This document shows, one piece after another, positions 1-12,455 of a DNA stretch of 64,000 nt. The stretch's first letter is position 1, and every line of letters starts with the position of its first letter. The notes beneath the pieces were generated by a model. It was given only the letters and a program-made list of their open reading frames with translations. It searched no databases and was not told the origin of the DNA. The stretch is taken from contig JAPEUQ010000004.1 in NCBI GenBank assembly GCA_027946365.1, positions 682,001 through 746,000 on the forward strand. Direction: 5' to 3'. Made by a program: the position numbers and the translations under genes. Source of the stretch: Kalmusia sp. IMI 367209 (Eukaryota; Ascomycota; Dothideomycetes; Pleosporales; Didymosphaeriaceae).

Positions 1-533
1 TCGTCTCAACGACCCGGCGGCTACGCGATGGCCAAACCTAGCTCAGGCACGACAATTCAGCTTACCACACCAGGCCCATCTAGAAACCGCCATGTCGCCG
101 GTTGTTGTTTACATGCTAAGCGCGGAGCAGACCTCGAGAGTCGTAATACTTGCTTTCGGTTGGGCGGCGACTGAGCAGCCTAAAATTGGCTGTTATATGA
201 GCTACTAGGGCAGGGACAATTCGACCAATGCCGTGTATCAGTCGAAATGCACTTCAGTCAAGCGACATGCAAGCATGATATTCAGGTACGCGAAAGCTTA
301 TTTTAGACTTTTCATATTGTGAATAACGAACTCTAGCATTCCGTGACAGTTAAACAAATATACATTTACGTGCGAAATATGACCGAAGGACAGTACAGAA
401 ATAATCCGTCTCCTAAGATGTTTTTCTAAGAGATACCCGAAGAGATTTGCGAAGGGGTATCCAGAAAAGAACAGCATGATACACAAGGGTAGACGAACAA
501 CCTAACACCAAAGACGAGACAGGGGCGAAGCGT

Positions 534-1598
534 TTACCATTGGCGCGAGCCGTGGATGGTAATCTCCATAGCCTCACCGTCGTCACCCATCTGGCATCCG
601 CCGGAGGCGTCGCCAGTGAAGGGGTCCTTGCCGACCATGCAGGGGCCCTCGGAGGCGCTGCCGACGTCGATGGCGTAGTCACCGCCACCGGCACCGCACC
701 TCACGGCGCTGGAGTCAGTGCAGATGAAGGTGCAGGCTTGTTGCGCTCCGTCCATGCCGCTGGTGCACTTGGAACCCTTGGCGGTGAGGACTATGCCCTT
801 CATGTTGATCTCACGGGAGATATCGAAGCAGCCGTTGGCTCCAGCGCCGGCGGTGAACTCAAGGATGGACTCGTTGAGGAGACCCATGAAGAGGTCGGAG
901 TCGTCGAAGGAAGCACCGCAACCGCCAGAGAAGCCGTCGGCGATGGAAAGCTTCTGCGACTCACCCGCGGCAAGCTTGATGGAGATCAAAGGAACGTTGG
1001 CGTTGATCCACATGGTAGACTTGCCCCAGCACCAGACCATGGCGTCCTTGTCGGCACCGTTCTTGAAGGTGGCAGAGTACTTGCTGTCACCGCCGATCCA
1101 GATCTGACCGTTCTCAGACTTGGAGTTGGTACCAAGCTGGGCTCCAAGCTTGGAGGCGAAAGCGTCGATGCCGCTGAGGATGTCGCCGATGATGTCGCCG
1201 GTGCCTGAAGAAGGAGTCTCAGAAGGCGCTGCGGCTTCGCTGGACGTAGGCGCGGGCTCGCTGGCAGCAGGCGTAGAGCTCGCGGCGGGGGAAGCGACAA
1301 CCTCGGGCTGCGAAGAGGCGGGAGTCGATGCAGGGGCTGCAGGGGCAGCAGAAGAAGAGGCACCGCCACTGTAATCGACCTTGCTCCAGTCAACACCGCT
1401 GAGATCTAGCGCAACGTTGTTCCAGTCGACGTCCTGGGCATCACGCTTCACTTCGCTGTGAATATGTCAGCACCACAATACTCTTCGCAGCGCAAGTGTT
1501 ACTCACTGGCGACGGTGGAAGTTGGCATGGCCGTGAGAAGTGGCAGCGGCCTGGCCGGCGGCGAGGGTGCTCAGCACCAAAGCAGATTGGTAGCGCAT
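534..1598 (-). CDS. Secreted Asp f 4-like protein
   Basis: Two exons, 1507-1598 and 534-1455, joined by a 51-nt GT-AG intron, give 337 residues. Residues 1-19 are a signal peptide ending in an Ala-rich stretch. A His-rich pro-segment follows, then a Lys-Arg pair at about 34-35 that looks like a Kex2 cleavage site. Next comes a Ser/Pro/Ala-rich linker (about 55-115) and a cysteine-containing C-terminal domain. That domain resembles fungal allergen Asp f 4 and its relatives: a Trp-rich core, an 'LAAGESQKLSIADG'-type strand and a conserved Cys pattern. The protein is probably secreted or cell-wall associated; its biochemical role is unknown. The start is the ATG of the signal-peptide exon, because the first ATG of the long exon would drop the signal. 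Several long antisense frames overlap it and are shadows. The gene model is firm, the family name less so. Confidence 0.8.
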
Positions 1599-4589
1599 GT
1601 TGATGTTGAGATTGAGGTTGAGGTTGGAATATCGAGTGTTTTGTGGTCGTTAAATCGTTGGTGCACAAGGCGTCAAGGCTTGTGTGTGCGACTTGAATGA
1701 GTGACTGGGGTGAATAGCTGGAGTCGCGGCGTGAAGGAGTGAACGCGCGATTGTGGATATTCAAAACGAGGGGACTAGGTCGCAATAAGAACCTGAGGGC
1801 TGGCGAGTGAGAAAGGGAAAAAGGAAACAAAGAGCGGCGAGACGCAGGATCATTTGAGGCGCTCTCAGCCGGCTGGACTCAGGAGCTCTGGTCTGTGTGG
1901 TGGGCCGCCCGCGCCCGACGGAGACGGACTGGGGGGCCTGTCTCTGACGATGGCATCTCATCTCCCGTGTCTTGCGCGCCGCCCGAAGCAGCAAGGCGCC
2001 TTACCTTCCGCAGCGTCAATCACCGTAGCCATCTGCGCGCCGCCAATGGGGAGCCGTGCCTGGGCTTAGAAGATCTAGGGTTGGGTCCGTTGATTGGTGT
2101 TCCTGAGGAAAGCGGTCTTGGTGCTCCGACGTTTCGCATCCCAGGATGGCCCAGCACGTCGACGACGACCACAAACAGGCTATGGCCACAAGGCACGTGT
2201 GAGCAACCCATTTGCCAGCATCCGAGTTGTTGCTCATCTTGCGCAAGGCGAGCCTTTGCGACTCACCGCTGGCCATGGCGGGTTGGAGTCGGTGGAGGCC
2301 AGCTTTCACGCTCGGCAGCGGCTCCTGTCGACCGCGCCTCGCTGGATCCACCTCCTTTCGCCGGTGGAGATTGACCAATAACACTTGGGCCAGCGGTTTC
2401 TCTGGACGCGCAATGAGGATGTGCGCTTTTGTGGGGATGCGCCGCCGCAATTGGGTGGAGCACTCCCCTTCACGGCAACGTTTTCTTCTCGCCGTGAAGC
2501 GAGTGGAGACGCTGCGTCTTCCAGAACACACACACACCTCAACATTGAAGCGCTCGGCAAACTTTGCCTCTCGGTTGCGTCTCATCAGAGTTTGCGTCAA
2601 GCAGCGACGCCTGCCTTTCTGGTCTGCACTCCTCGAGTGGTGAAGTGGTAGTGTGTGTAGGGCCCACAGTATGCGTGTCTGGACCAATACTCGCCGATCG
2701 GCGCCATCGTCAGCTTCACCGCGTAGTCACAGAAAGGTGACGCGGAGCACTCGCGCTCGCGCAACACGCCCACGCATTCACAATTCCATGCTGCAGCCTG
2801 TCTGCGGGTGAGCCATTTCTTTCACACCTGACATGACGGCACTGCACCGCAGATGCAGCCCTGTACCCGGAAAGCAAGCTTATCGCTATCGCAACGTGGG
2901 CTTGCGGGTCGCTGCAAGGAACCGCGCAAGCATCCAGCCAGTTGGGTGCAGGCACAACATGGCAAACATACAGAAGAGCAGGTCTGGACAACACCAAGCC
3001 GTAAGCCCGTCAAACGTGGAGCCCAACCGTTGGTCACTGGGGAAGCTGCTTAGAGTAGGCCCGATCGGGGAATACTATGGGTATGTTGGTGTGCTCCATA
3101 GCATGGTACGCTACACGCAAAGTCTTTGCTAGAAATGTGAAAGATTTTCCTTCGCCGTGGGATTGGAAGACGATATTCGGTCGCAATCTCACGATGCAAG
3201 CTATGGGGTCGAATTTTCTTGCTACTGCAGAAGAGCTTTCGTCGTGCAGCTTGCACACCGTGCAGACACGGTCGAGTGCCTGCAAACAACATCGCCGACC
3301 GAACACCATTGAGGATGGCTACAGGTTTAACGAGTCGCCAAGGTCCACACACAGGATACTTCGATACCTGCGAGACGAGAGCACTGCAGATTGACAATCA
3401 GAAGCCATTCAGTCGGAGTCGCTGTGGACAATCCCGAGCGGTACGGCACGGCTGCAGGTCAGCTACCACAATCGACGCCACGGCCAAACAGACATCAGCA
3501 TTCCTCCGGGGGGCTTGCACAAGCAAGTCGATCATGAGCGCCTCACCCACCAGCTTATCGATACCTAGTCGTATCACGATTGTCTATCGATATGGAGGTG
3601 TGATGTCATGTAATACTATGCGGCTCTACATGAACGAGATGACTACTTTGGATCACCTGGGTGAAGGGAAATGAAGCATACGTGAGATACTGTGCCTCCG
3701 ATGTTCCGGATGTACGCCAGGTACGCCCGCTACGAGACTGCGCCGTCGGGGTTGGACTTGGTTTCCAGCTTCCCGCTTACTGTAGCTGCTAGGCTCCGAA
3801 TACGGAGGGCGCTGCGATACGCGATGCTACGATGCCACACCTGTGCTACGCTCGCTGAGTACGCGAATGCGCATGTATTACCAGACAGTCGTCGACTCAA
3901 TACTGTAGGCTATGTTGTGCTCGCGCCTATGCATTGCAAGGTATGGCGCGAAACAGTATCAATATTGTCTCGCGCACGTATAGCGATACTGGGCTTCTGC
4001 TCGGCTGGATCCGTTCAACCTCAATGAACGTAGTGCGATGTGCCATTCTCGTGCGTGAAGATCGCATCTCGTTTCAGCACTGCGGCTCTGCGACGATCGC
4101 GTGAATCGTCGTTCGTTCATTACCCTCACATGCGCGGGCTCACAGGCATGACTCTACACAGAGGTATTTGTTGCCCGCCTGATTTCGGCCTCCCTGCGTT
4201 GGAGTTCGCGCATTGTACTGTCGAGAAGCAGCTTGTACACGTTTTGGCGGGGTCTGCAGTGACATGTTGAGTGTTTGGCGCGAACACTGGTTCGAGCAGG
4301 TGCTGCATGGGTGGTGCGGATGATCTGCGCTGCGTGCATTGGTGTTGCTGTTTCGAAACATGGGGTGGTGCGCGGAGTCCGCTACGGGAGAGATGACGGA
4401 GCTGAGGGGAGATGGGTGCTATTTTCGGGTGGGGAAGGTGTCTGGATTCGGGTAGGTTTACGTCTGGTTGTTCTAGAAGGCGTAGTGGATGCGAAATTGA
4501 AGTCGGAGGGGTGTGGTTCGTGGTTCGTGGTGAAGTGATGAGGATGTTGGGAGCCGATGCGAGTTGTTCTTCCCACCACGACAGAGTGA

Positions 4590-5105
4590 TATTCTAGGAA
4601 TTGTTTAGATCCTCGATACGAGACCGAATACTACACCGTCTTCTGTGAAATTGTACAGTACCAGGGCCGTCCCAAAACAGCGCATTTCACCCATCGTGCT
4701 ACAGACAAACTACACCTCCCCGCACACAACACCTCCCCATCCACACCCTCGCTCACCAACTTCCTCACCAAGGTACTCCCGCCCATCCCGAAACCACAGC
4801 CCAATCCTTTTCCCCCTCGGAACTCCGATACCCCAGGCTTCCCTCTACTTACTTCCCACCTCGCACAAGGCACGCTCATCGCGCCATTCACCTATCCAGC
4901 AAACACCGCCACATCCAATGACCGCTACACAGCGTCTCCCTCCGAATCCTGGGGTGGATCTGCGCACGGTCGCCCGCGTCGTTTATGCTGTTCTGCGCTG
5001 GGCCGTGAAACGTGGCTCTGGTATACGGGGTCATGGACGGGTTTGATGTACATTGCGTTGGCTTTCGTTTTGTGGGCTACATTTTGTCACCGTTGTGGTG
5101 TGTAG
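4590..5105 (+). pseudogene. ATG-less open frame with coding-like codon use
   Basis: A frame of 171 sense codons is open from just after a TGA at 4587-4589 to a TAG at 5103-5105. Its third codon positions are strongly biased to C, as in the real genes here. It has no ATG until the last 30 codons. The conceptual product starts with a Tyr-rich stretch, continues with a Pro/Thr-rich middle (about residues 40-100) and ends with a hydrophobic segment. I do not recognise it. It could be an internal exon, a gene remnant that lost its 5' end, or chance low-complexity C-rich DNA. Confidence 0.25.
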
Positions 5106-5188
5106 CTTTGGAAGGGGTGGGTAGACGCTTGATGTGCCATGTTACTACGAGGTCAGGCCTTTTCTTTTATCTTGACTAGAAGAGCTGA

Positions 5189-5191
<3 letters not shown>

Positions 5192-5221
<30 letters not shown>
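5192..5221. repeat. (GT)15 microsatellite
   Basis: An uninterrupted GT dinucleotide run of about 30 bases, followed by a short TCTG repeat. It lies outside any gene I support. Confidence 0.95.
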
Positions 5222-5222
<1 letters not shown>

Positions 5223-6559
5223 TGTCTGTCCTCCCATACTGAAGAGAATATACCCAGGATCAAAAAGCTCTGTAGTTGTAACAATCACGTCTTCTACAAT
5301 CCGCTCGTGCGTGAGCCCCGGGGTAGTCTCCAGGAACGAAGAGAGTTCCTATAGGTCATTTAGAAATTTCCAAAAAATCCTCTTCCTACGCACTTCTATC
5401 TGTTCTACTCATCTTCTGCCCATCTTATCAAGACTATGTACATGCATCTCAGGTAAGAGCGCAATTCGACCACCGTGAAATCGGGTACACACTGGAGTAC
5501 GTCGGTCGGGATACACGACACATGGAAAGGATAGATTGGGAACTGCAACCCGCGACCATGCAGCGAGGTCACGAGCTGATAGGTCGAAGGGGACTTTTCT
5601 ATTAGCGGATTATCTGCTTCCTCGGGGTTTCTGTTCGTCTTGTGAGAGGCTAGTGGTACTGTTATGACCGCCTTGAGCACGAAATGATTATATCGACACT
5701 CTCAGACCTTGGACTGAGGGAGAAATAGGGGGTGCACCATGAGGCTCGTAGGATGGGTCGGCAGGCCAAGTAGATTTCGGGATGTGAATACAGTCTAGGT
5801 TATCTTTGATGTGTGTAGGCTGGTGTGGTGATAGTGTCCAAGGCTGAACTGCGTAGCTTTGGATACGCGAGGAATGTCTGTTTGAAGACATGACCTATAC
5901 TGCTACGATGTGAACATAGTTCGCTTGTACTGCGTCCAAGATGATTCCTTCTCTTTTCTTTTCCGTTGGCTAAAGCACGCCAACGAAGAGGGAATTAGAC
6001 TATGTAATTTGTATCCAAAGAATTCAGAGTCGAAGCGAGTACGATGAAAAGCCCGCTTTCATGGGTAGCGCTTAGATTTCCACCATCACACATAGCATCA
6101 CACCTCAGCCAAAACGAATAGTTGAACTTATATGATTCAATTGCCCGCCAGAACCTCTTACTATATGGTACAAAAGACCTCCCCATGGGGCTGAAGCACC
6201 CGCAAACCTCCTCATCAAGCTCTCGTCACAGATCCAAAGGGTTTCCTACCCACCACCAGTGGTAAAGCGAAAGGACGCTCGAGACCAGCGGCGAAGGGTA
6301 TCTCGAACAAAGCCATCATCAAACCTCCCTCACATCGCACCGTCTCGTGAGAGAAATCGTCTCGTAAAAAAAAAGAGAAAAAAGTATATCTCGCTATCGG
6401 TCAAAAGTCTTGTTCCTTCGAGGAGATGAGAATCGAACGCCGGGAAATGCAAAGAAATGCAAAGCTGCAGCCTAAAGCAGCTAGTCGTGGTATCAATCGT
6501 AATCGGACAATGCCATCAGTAGTTGCAGTGCAGTAGAAAAAGAGCGACGGTGGTGTCGT

Positions 6560-8650
6560 CTAGTAGGGGTTGTAGCCCTGAGGACCCGGTGAGGTGGTAT
6601 TGCTCCTGCCCATTGGGTCGGATCCTGACTCGAGCGCCCAGCGAGGTTGTCCAAGAGGCGCGGTAGCGCTACGTTGTTGTGGTGTGGGCATGCCTCGGTT
6701 TGGAAGAGGCTGCGACGCCTCACGTCGTTGGATGGCTGACTGCAGCGTAGCGGGCAATCCAGCGCGAGGATTTGATGGAGGGGCTGTTCCAGCTCTGGCA
6801 GGTGGCCCTGAGCTCTGGGACTGGGCTGGCGAGCCAGGTCGAAGAGCTTGGGGAAGCTGGGGCGGCCGGAAGTCATCCGAGCGGTTGGACTCTGTGTAGT
6901 AGTTCTGTGGGCCATTGCCACTAGAATTAACATCTACAGGCGACATCTCATAGGAAGGTCCCGTGGTCGGACCACGGTTGTCAAAAGGAGAGAATGTGGG
7001 GCCGTTCAGAGGTGGGCCTCCAGGCCTACGGTTGGGATAAGGTGCATTGCCTTGGCCAGGTGTTCCACCTCGGTACTCATAAGAAGGTGGCGAGGACAAT
7101 TGAGATGCAGGGGAGGCTCGGCCGCCGAAGGAGGTGTCTACACGTGGGAGCATATCTCGAGGAGGGTGTGGCGAGGCCCGACCTTGTTGCATTGATGGGT
7201 AAGGGCGACCAGGCATACCGTTTGGCGGCGGTCGGCTGCCAGGTGGTCCTGAAAAGTAGTCTGCATGTGGATCTAGCGATGGCATGGGAGGGACAGGAGA
7301 AGCCATGCCCATATCTCCGGCCTGTCCTAGGAGTGGTGCGTTGGACCCAAAGCTTGTCGTAGAAAAGGAAGTGCCTTGCGTGTCAGAGCGGGTAGGTACA
7401 GGCCGCTCGTTCAGCGAAGGCAACGTCGGTCTCATTCCAGCCGTTCTCGCTGTGCTCATGGTGTTTGTTCGAGACGGTGCGTTGGAAGAGTACGGCGGAA
7501 GCGTCGTCATTGTGCTCAATGTGTCTGATCGCGTCACACCAGTGGTGCCAGAGAAGATGGAGGAGGCATCATCGTCCATTCCACCAAGCTTCGGCAGCGT
7601 GGGCATACGTGCCTCACTACCTCCCTTCTTGAGCCCGTCACGCTCTTCCTTTTTGCGTTTCAAGTCCTGCTTCTCCAAAGCCTTCTTGATCTTCTTGCTG
7701 ACGATGCGCTCGAGACGGCTCTCGATCTTCCGGCGGCAATATTGCGTGAGGCTTCCGTCGGCCTTGGGGACGTAGTGCCATAGGAAGAATACGTAGAAGA
7801 GCACCGAGAAAAAAAGCGACAGGAAGGCGATGACCCAAATGACCAAGGAGAACAGCATAGTGAAGTAGATGACGGTTTCCTGCTTGTTTCCCTGCTGAAC
7901 CATGGTCTCGATGTTGAGGAAGAACTGCGCGACGGGCGACTTGCCCTTGGGTGCAGCATGGTCTCCTTCTGGAATGATCTGGGCTTGCATCACGGCCCAC
8001 AAGGTCAGCCCGTTGATTGCGATTCGTGGGCCTTGAGCGAGAATGATGATCAAGGCGCCTGTTCTGATTAGAGACGATCACGGGTAAGCAATGAGAGTTA
8101 CAGTACCTTTGAACTGGAAGTAGACGAAGAGGGCAATGTAGTCCACACCCTTCCTACTCTTGGTTAACTCGGCGAAGACTAGGAACCGTCGCCATCCTTG
8201 TCCCTCTTTGGTCAACCGCATACTCTGGAAGATGGCAGCGAGTGGCTCCAGATAGCACTCGGCTACTCCTCCGGAACGCAGGACGCGGATGGCGCGGATC
8301 CATCGGTATGCTAAGAAGACGTAAGAGACGATGATGCAGACGGCGAAGATCCACTTTGTTATGTTGAAGTCGACCTTCGGTTTCACCTGACTCGACCACT
8401 TGTTGAAGGCGAGGAGATTGACGGCGGTGAAGGCATCGGCAGCGTAGACGGCGCCCGAGATGATGACGAGGATCCACAACCAAATGTAGGAGAAGGGGGT
8501 GAGGCAGGACGTCGACTTGAAGTCAGAGAGGGTCTAGGCGTGTTAGTAGCTGGTCTGGCATCAGCGCAACTGAGCTCGACGTACAATGTAGTCCCACTTC
8601 TGCTCCTCGGTGACGGTGATGCCCTTTTCGCGATCGCCGCAGCAGCCCAT
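6560..8650 (-). CDS. KCH-family low-affinity potassium transporter
   Basis: Three exons, 8585-8650, 8107-8533 and 6560-8058, in matching phases (0 and 1), give 663 residues. The protein starts Met-Gly-Cys-Cys, which suggests N-terminal lipidation. Hydrophobic segments lie near residues 37-56, 83-100 and 153-172, with a long one at 227-258. A basic, coiled-coil-like stretch follows (about 265-300), then a Pro/Ser/Gly-rich tail of more than 350 residues. This layout matches the fungal KCH family (yeast Kch1/Kch2), plasma-membrane proteins for low-affinity potassium influx linked to calcium signalling during mating. The long disordered tail is probably cytosolic. The ATG at 8650 is chosen because it opens the short lipidation-motif exon and splices in frame. 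Assignment is good; exact transport role is by family only. Confidence 0.9.
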
Positions 8651-10015
8651 GGTTGCTGCTTGTATTACTATATCCGCTCAACGGTCCAGTCCAGCTGTGG
8701 TGTAAGGAGTGGCTTGAGCTATGCCAGCATCGAGGGGGCTGGACGAGCTCAGAAGAGGCGCAGAAAGGACAGTCGGGTGGTGTTTGTGGTGACAGGCCGG
8801 CTGCGCACCACTGGGAGCGTAGAAATGAGGGACAGGGGAGGCTTTAGACAGGTGGAGACAGGGAGGCTGAAGAGCTGGCGCAGGTGTGCGATTGCGACGG
8901 GGTCCGGAGTGCTAGGCGCAGGTGTTGCGCATGATGCGAAGGGGCAGCTTCTGTCTGAGGCACGCAATGCTTAAGATGTTTCGAGGACGGATGGGCCGTT
9001 GCCGAGCGCGGTGGCAGGTGGTATAACAGCAGCGGGGCCCAATGTCAACGTGGGCTCGTGCTGTTGGTATTGTGGGCGCGCGGTGAATGCAACGAGAGAG
9101 TGCCGGCGCGGTCAATTGGCGTAGGTGAAGGGCAGCAGCGAGCGGCAGGCGCGGAGGGTGCGTCGGGAAGGCGCGCAGCGGGCGGGGTGCACAGAGCGCA
9201 AAGGAGGGACTGGAAGCAGATGGAGGGTGGGTGCGCAGCGTCTGCAAGGCTGGCGTCTGCGTGCGTTGGGCGGTCGCAAAGAGGGACTGAGTGGTGATAA
9301 GGAACGCACGGCGAACTGCTGACCCTCTCTCTCTCTCTCTCTCCTGGCCCATATGGTGTCGCTCGCTGGGCGGCTCGCCATTTCCGGTGCGTTTCGCCCC
9401 CGCACGCCAATCAACGGACGCTACGCTGCCGCTACGCGGGAGCCCTGTGTTTGACCTTTTCTCACCACACCCGATTCGGAAGCGCGCTAACCTGTTCCTC
9501 TGGCCTCCGCTTGGCTTTCCGGCAGCACCGCGAGATAGATTGCGGCCTTTCATCCCACTAGCGCCCTATCACCACCACGAAACTCCGGCCGACCTCACCA
9601 TCGCCGCCAGCCGGCCCTTCTCCATCCAGCAACCATCGAGGTCGCCCTTCTTGGCCTCTGCTTGCTGAGGCGTTTATCATTTGCGGAATGCTGCATCGGT
9701 GGTGTGGCACGGGCGGCTCCTGCATTGCTGTGGAACGTGGATCAGCTCTGTGCCGCGTTCCACGTCTGAGCCACTGGAGATCCAACGTCAACACCACACA
9801 GCGCCCCTCAGTGCACGGCTTCTTCCGGAACAAGATGGACTCGGTGTCGTCATTGCTTCTTGTCTATCCTTAAATGCTTCATGACTTCGAGTCAAGCTCC
9901 AAAGACGATAGTCGGTCTGACGCTGCTGATATTCCCCATTGTGGACACCCCACGTTCCAGCCTACGCTTTGGACAACAGTCTAGCTAACCCCATCCCACC
10001 GCATGATCAACGTCG
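8651..10015. other. Upstream region of the KCH gene, with a (CT)n tract
   Basis: This 1.37-kb spacer separates the 3' end of the flavin monooxygenase from the KCH start. It contains an uninterrupted (CT) run at 9325-9343, which reads (GA)n on the KCH coding strand about 680 bp upstream of its ATG. I find no gene in it. Confidence 0.5.
9325..9343. repeat. (CT)n microsatellite
   Basis: About nine CT units without interruption, between the flavin monooxygenase and KCH genes. Pyrimidine tracts are common in fungal promoters, so it may belong to the KCH promoter. Confidence 0.9.
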
Positions 10016-11796
10016 TCAGCTCACGCTAAAGCCCTTCATGCCTTGACGCCGAACCTCCGCTATGGCGTGAATGTACTGAGGAAGCCCTCCAGCGTAGTTC
10101 AATGGCTCGATGGGCTTCCCAGGCACGTTTCCACCGTTGTACCAACTCGGTATGTTGTGTCGCAGCGATGGTGCACTAAGATCATGCACCAGCTGCCTCC
10201 ACTCGCCCTCTGCCTCTGGTGTCGCGTCCAGTCTGACCTTGCCTGCCTCCCTCATCCACTGGAGCACCTCTACAATCCAGTCCGCCTGCACTTCGACACA
10301 ACTCGGCCCGTTTGAATGCGCCGTTGGACCCTGCGGGCCGTACAGGAAGAAGAAGTTGGGAAACGAGGACGTGGTCATGCCCAGGTGGGTCCATGTGCCC
10401 TTCTCCCACTTGTCGCGGAGCAGTTCACCTTGTGATCCGCGGAAGTCGATGTCCTTCAACCCTCCTGTGATGCTGTCGTAACCCGTGGCCAGGGCAATGA
10501 CGTCAAATTCGTGCACTTTGCCATCTATCGTTCGGATACCCTCGGGTACAATGTCCTCGATCGGAGTGGCCCTGAGGTCCAGTATGTCCACATTCGGTTT
10601 ATTGAATTGCTCGTAGTAGTCCTGCTCCAAGGACGGCCGCCTTCCTCCAAACACATGGAGCGCAGTAAGGGGAGCTAACAGGTCCCTTTTCCTTGGGTCG
10701 TTGATCCTTGCGCGTGTCTATCCCGAAGTCAGGCAAGGGTATTCACAATTAGACTCTGCGCTCACCTTCTTAACCCAGAACTTGTAGGCTTCGTCGTTCG
10801 CCTTCCTGTCCAGCATCAGGTCACCGTAAGCATTCGAGGTGTAGCGGAAGCCGCCCTGTTGCGAGATTTCAGTCAATCGCATTCCTGATCAAATAGGAAG
10901 GAGCAACCCACCTTCTCCCATAATTCCTCAAATAAACTCTCAATTTCCTCCGCTGAATGGTCAAGTGTCTTCAACCCCTTTCTAGGGCTATATAAAAAGC
11001 CAGAGTCATGAGTGAGTCGCTCTTTGAATACCTCAGCCATTCTAGCCTTCATCTCCGCGTCCTCTTCTTTGGAAATCTTCTTTTGCCGCATAGGACAGGC
11101 CGTATTTGGTGTCCGTTGCAGCACCGTCAAGGACCCGTCATCACCGATCTCCTTCGCCCACTCCTGCGCAATTTGCACTCCTGTGGCTCCGGTTCCAATG
11201 ACAGCGACATTTTTGCCTCGTACATCGACACCCTCCTGCGGCCAGAAGCTGGAGTGGTGCATCACACCCCTGAACGAGCCTAGGCCCGGCCAGTTGGGAA
11301 AGTACCGTTTGGCTGCGAAGCCAATGCCAGCGATGAGGAACTTTGTATGCACTAGGAAACCATCTTCGCATCGGACCTTCCACCCTGCCATGTCATCGTC
11401 CCAATCTGCACTCACCACCTTCTTATTGAACTCTACATCCTTGCGGAGATCGAGCTTCTCGCCTACGAACTGGAAGTACCGCTTCAACTCCTCATGACCG
11501 GGGTAGTGCTCCGTCCACGTCCAATTCTCATATATCTCCGGAATACTAAGCGCATAGATCGGCCACTGCGAATCGACGCGCGCCCCAGGGTACGAGTTCC
11601 AATGCCACACGCCGCCAAAGTCCGATCCAGCTTCTACTACTTTCACAGCGAACCCGGCTTTCCGAAGGGTGTGAAGAAGATAGCAGCCTGCAAACCCGGC
11701 ACCGATGCACAGCACATCGACGTCAAGATCCGGAATCTCGTACGGGCTGTCAATGCGAGTCCGGCTATCTGTAGTACGACCAAGAGTGCGCTGCAT
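10016..11796 (-). CDS. Baeyer-Villiger-type flavin monooxygenase
   Basis: Exons 10912-11796, 10766-10855 and 10016-10717 join in phase 0 at both introns and give 558 residues, the usual size for this class. Residues 31-37 form the FAD-binding Rossmann loop (IGAGFAG). The motif GVWHWNSYPGARVD is at 62-75. The Baeyer-Villiger fingerprint FRGVMHHSSFWP is at 175-186 and fits FxGxxxHxxxWP exactly. The NADPH-binding loop GTGATG is at 201-206. These mark a class B FAD/NADPH monooxygenase that inserts oxygen next to a carbonyl, or oxidises a heteroatom, in a small substrate. The substrate cannot be read from sequence. The start is the first ATG in the open exon; an upstream extension to 11865 would need a non-ATG start. 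No biosynthetic partner lies next to it. Confidence 0.9.
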
Positions 11797-12455
11797 GGTA
11801 CTGGAAGATCGGTCGAAAATGAAACTCAAGATGGCTATGTCCACTGCACCGAAAGGACGAGACAATCATCCACCGAAGCAATCATACATATGTCGTCTTC
11901 ACGCATCACAAGTCTTATCTTAAATGACGAGGTAACGTATTGCCAACGGAAACACGTCGGCTGGTCGAAATCCTATCGGAATGACCATCTCGAATCATTG
12001 AATCTCTGGCTCGACTAGCGCTAGATTCTTTATCAACCCGCTCGACGTTTTTCCTGGTCGAGAATAATAACCCGGGGCCGCGATCCCGTGACTCGGCGGG
12101 GTATGTACACACACCGACCTGGTGTGAACCTGTAATCGCTTCGGAACGTAGACTAGGCTGCATCGGTGCATCTATAGCGGCGGAACTATGTGGGTCTACC
12201 GCCGATGCGGACAGCCGCCTTTATCTGTACGGCACTTGATCTCAACTGTGTTCACGGTCTATTGAGCAGACGATATGTCCTATCCCATCACTTTTACTAT
12301 GTTTACAAGAAGGTATGACCGAGACTTGTCTCATGCATGCTAGGGCAACCTGGTCTACGATGAGTCTCCAAACGTCTTGTCTTGACGTGGCCTGTATACC
12401 AACAAACACTTGAGGACTGCTATGACTCGAGACTGGCCGCTCATCATACATCGCC
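11797..12455. other. Spacer between monooxygenase and microprotein array
   Basis: About 660 bp. The part near 11797 is the presumed promoter of the flavin monooxygenase. I see no gene or repeat in it. Confidence 0.4.

Larger units (their letters stand above)
1599..6559. other. Long intergenic stretch, mostly featureless
   Basis: About 5 kb between two minus-strand genes. The part just above 1599 is the presumed promoter of the Asp f 4-like gene. Elsewhere I see only overlapping short frames without family resemblance, the ATG-less open frame at 4590-5105, and the (GT)n tract near 5.2 kb. Confidence 0.5.

Noticed and set aside
1..533. Possible gene at the left edge
   Set aside because: Only a 62-codon minus frame without features; the stretch is probably the 3' flank of the Asp f 4-like gene.
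540..1208. 222-codon plus-strand frame opposite the Asp f 4-like gene
   Set aside because: It is the antisense shadow of a gene with signal peptide, conserved domain and intron; the Gly/Val/Asp-rich product is typical of such shadows.
3692..4270. Plus-strand frames of 111 and 76 codons
   Set aside because: No coding bias, signal peptide or family resemblance; overlapping frames on both strands are equally long.
5405..5680. 91-codon minus-strand frame with coding-like look
   Set aside because: It starts only with a GTG, has no ATG, no splice sites I can fit and no recognisable family.
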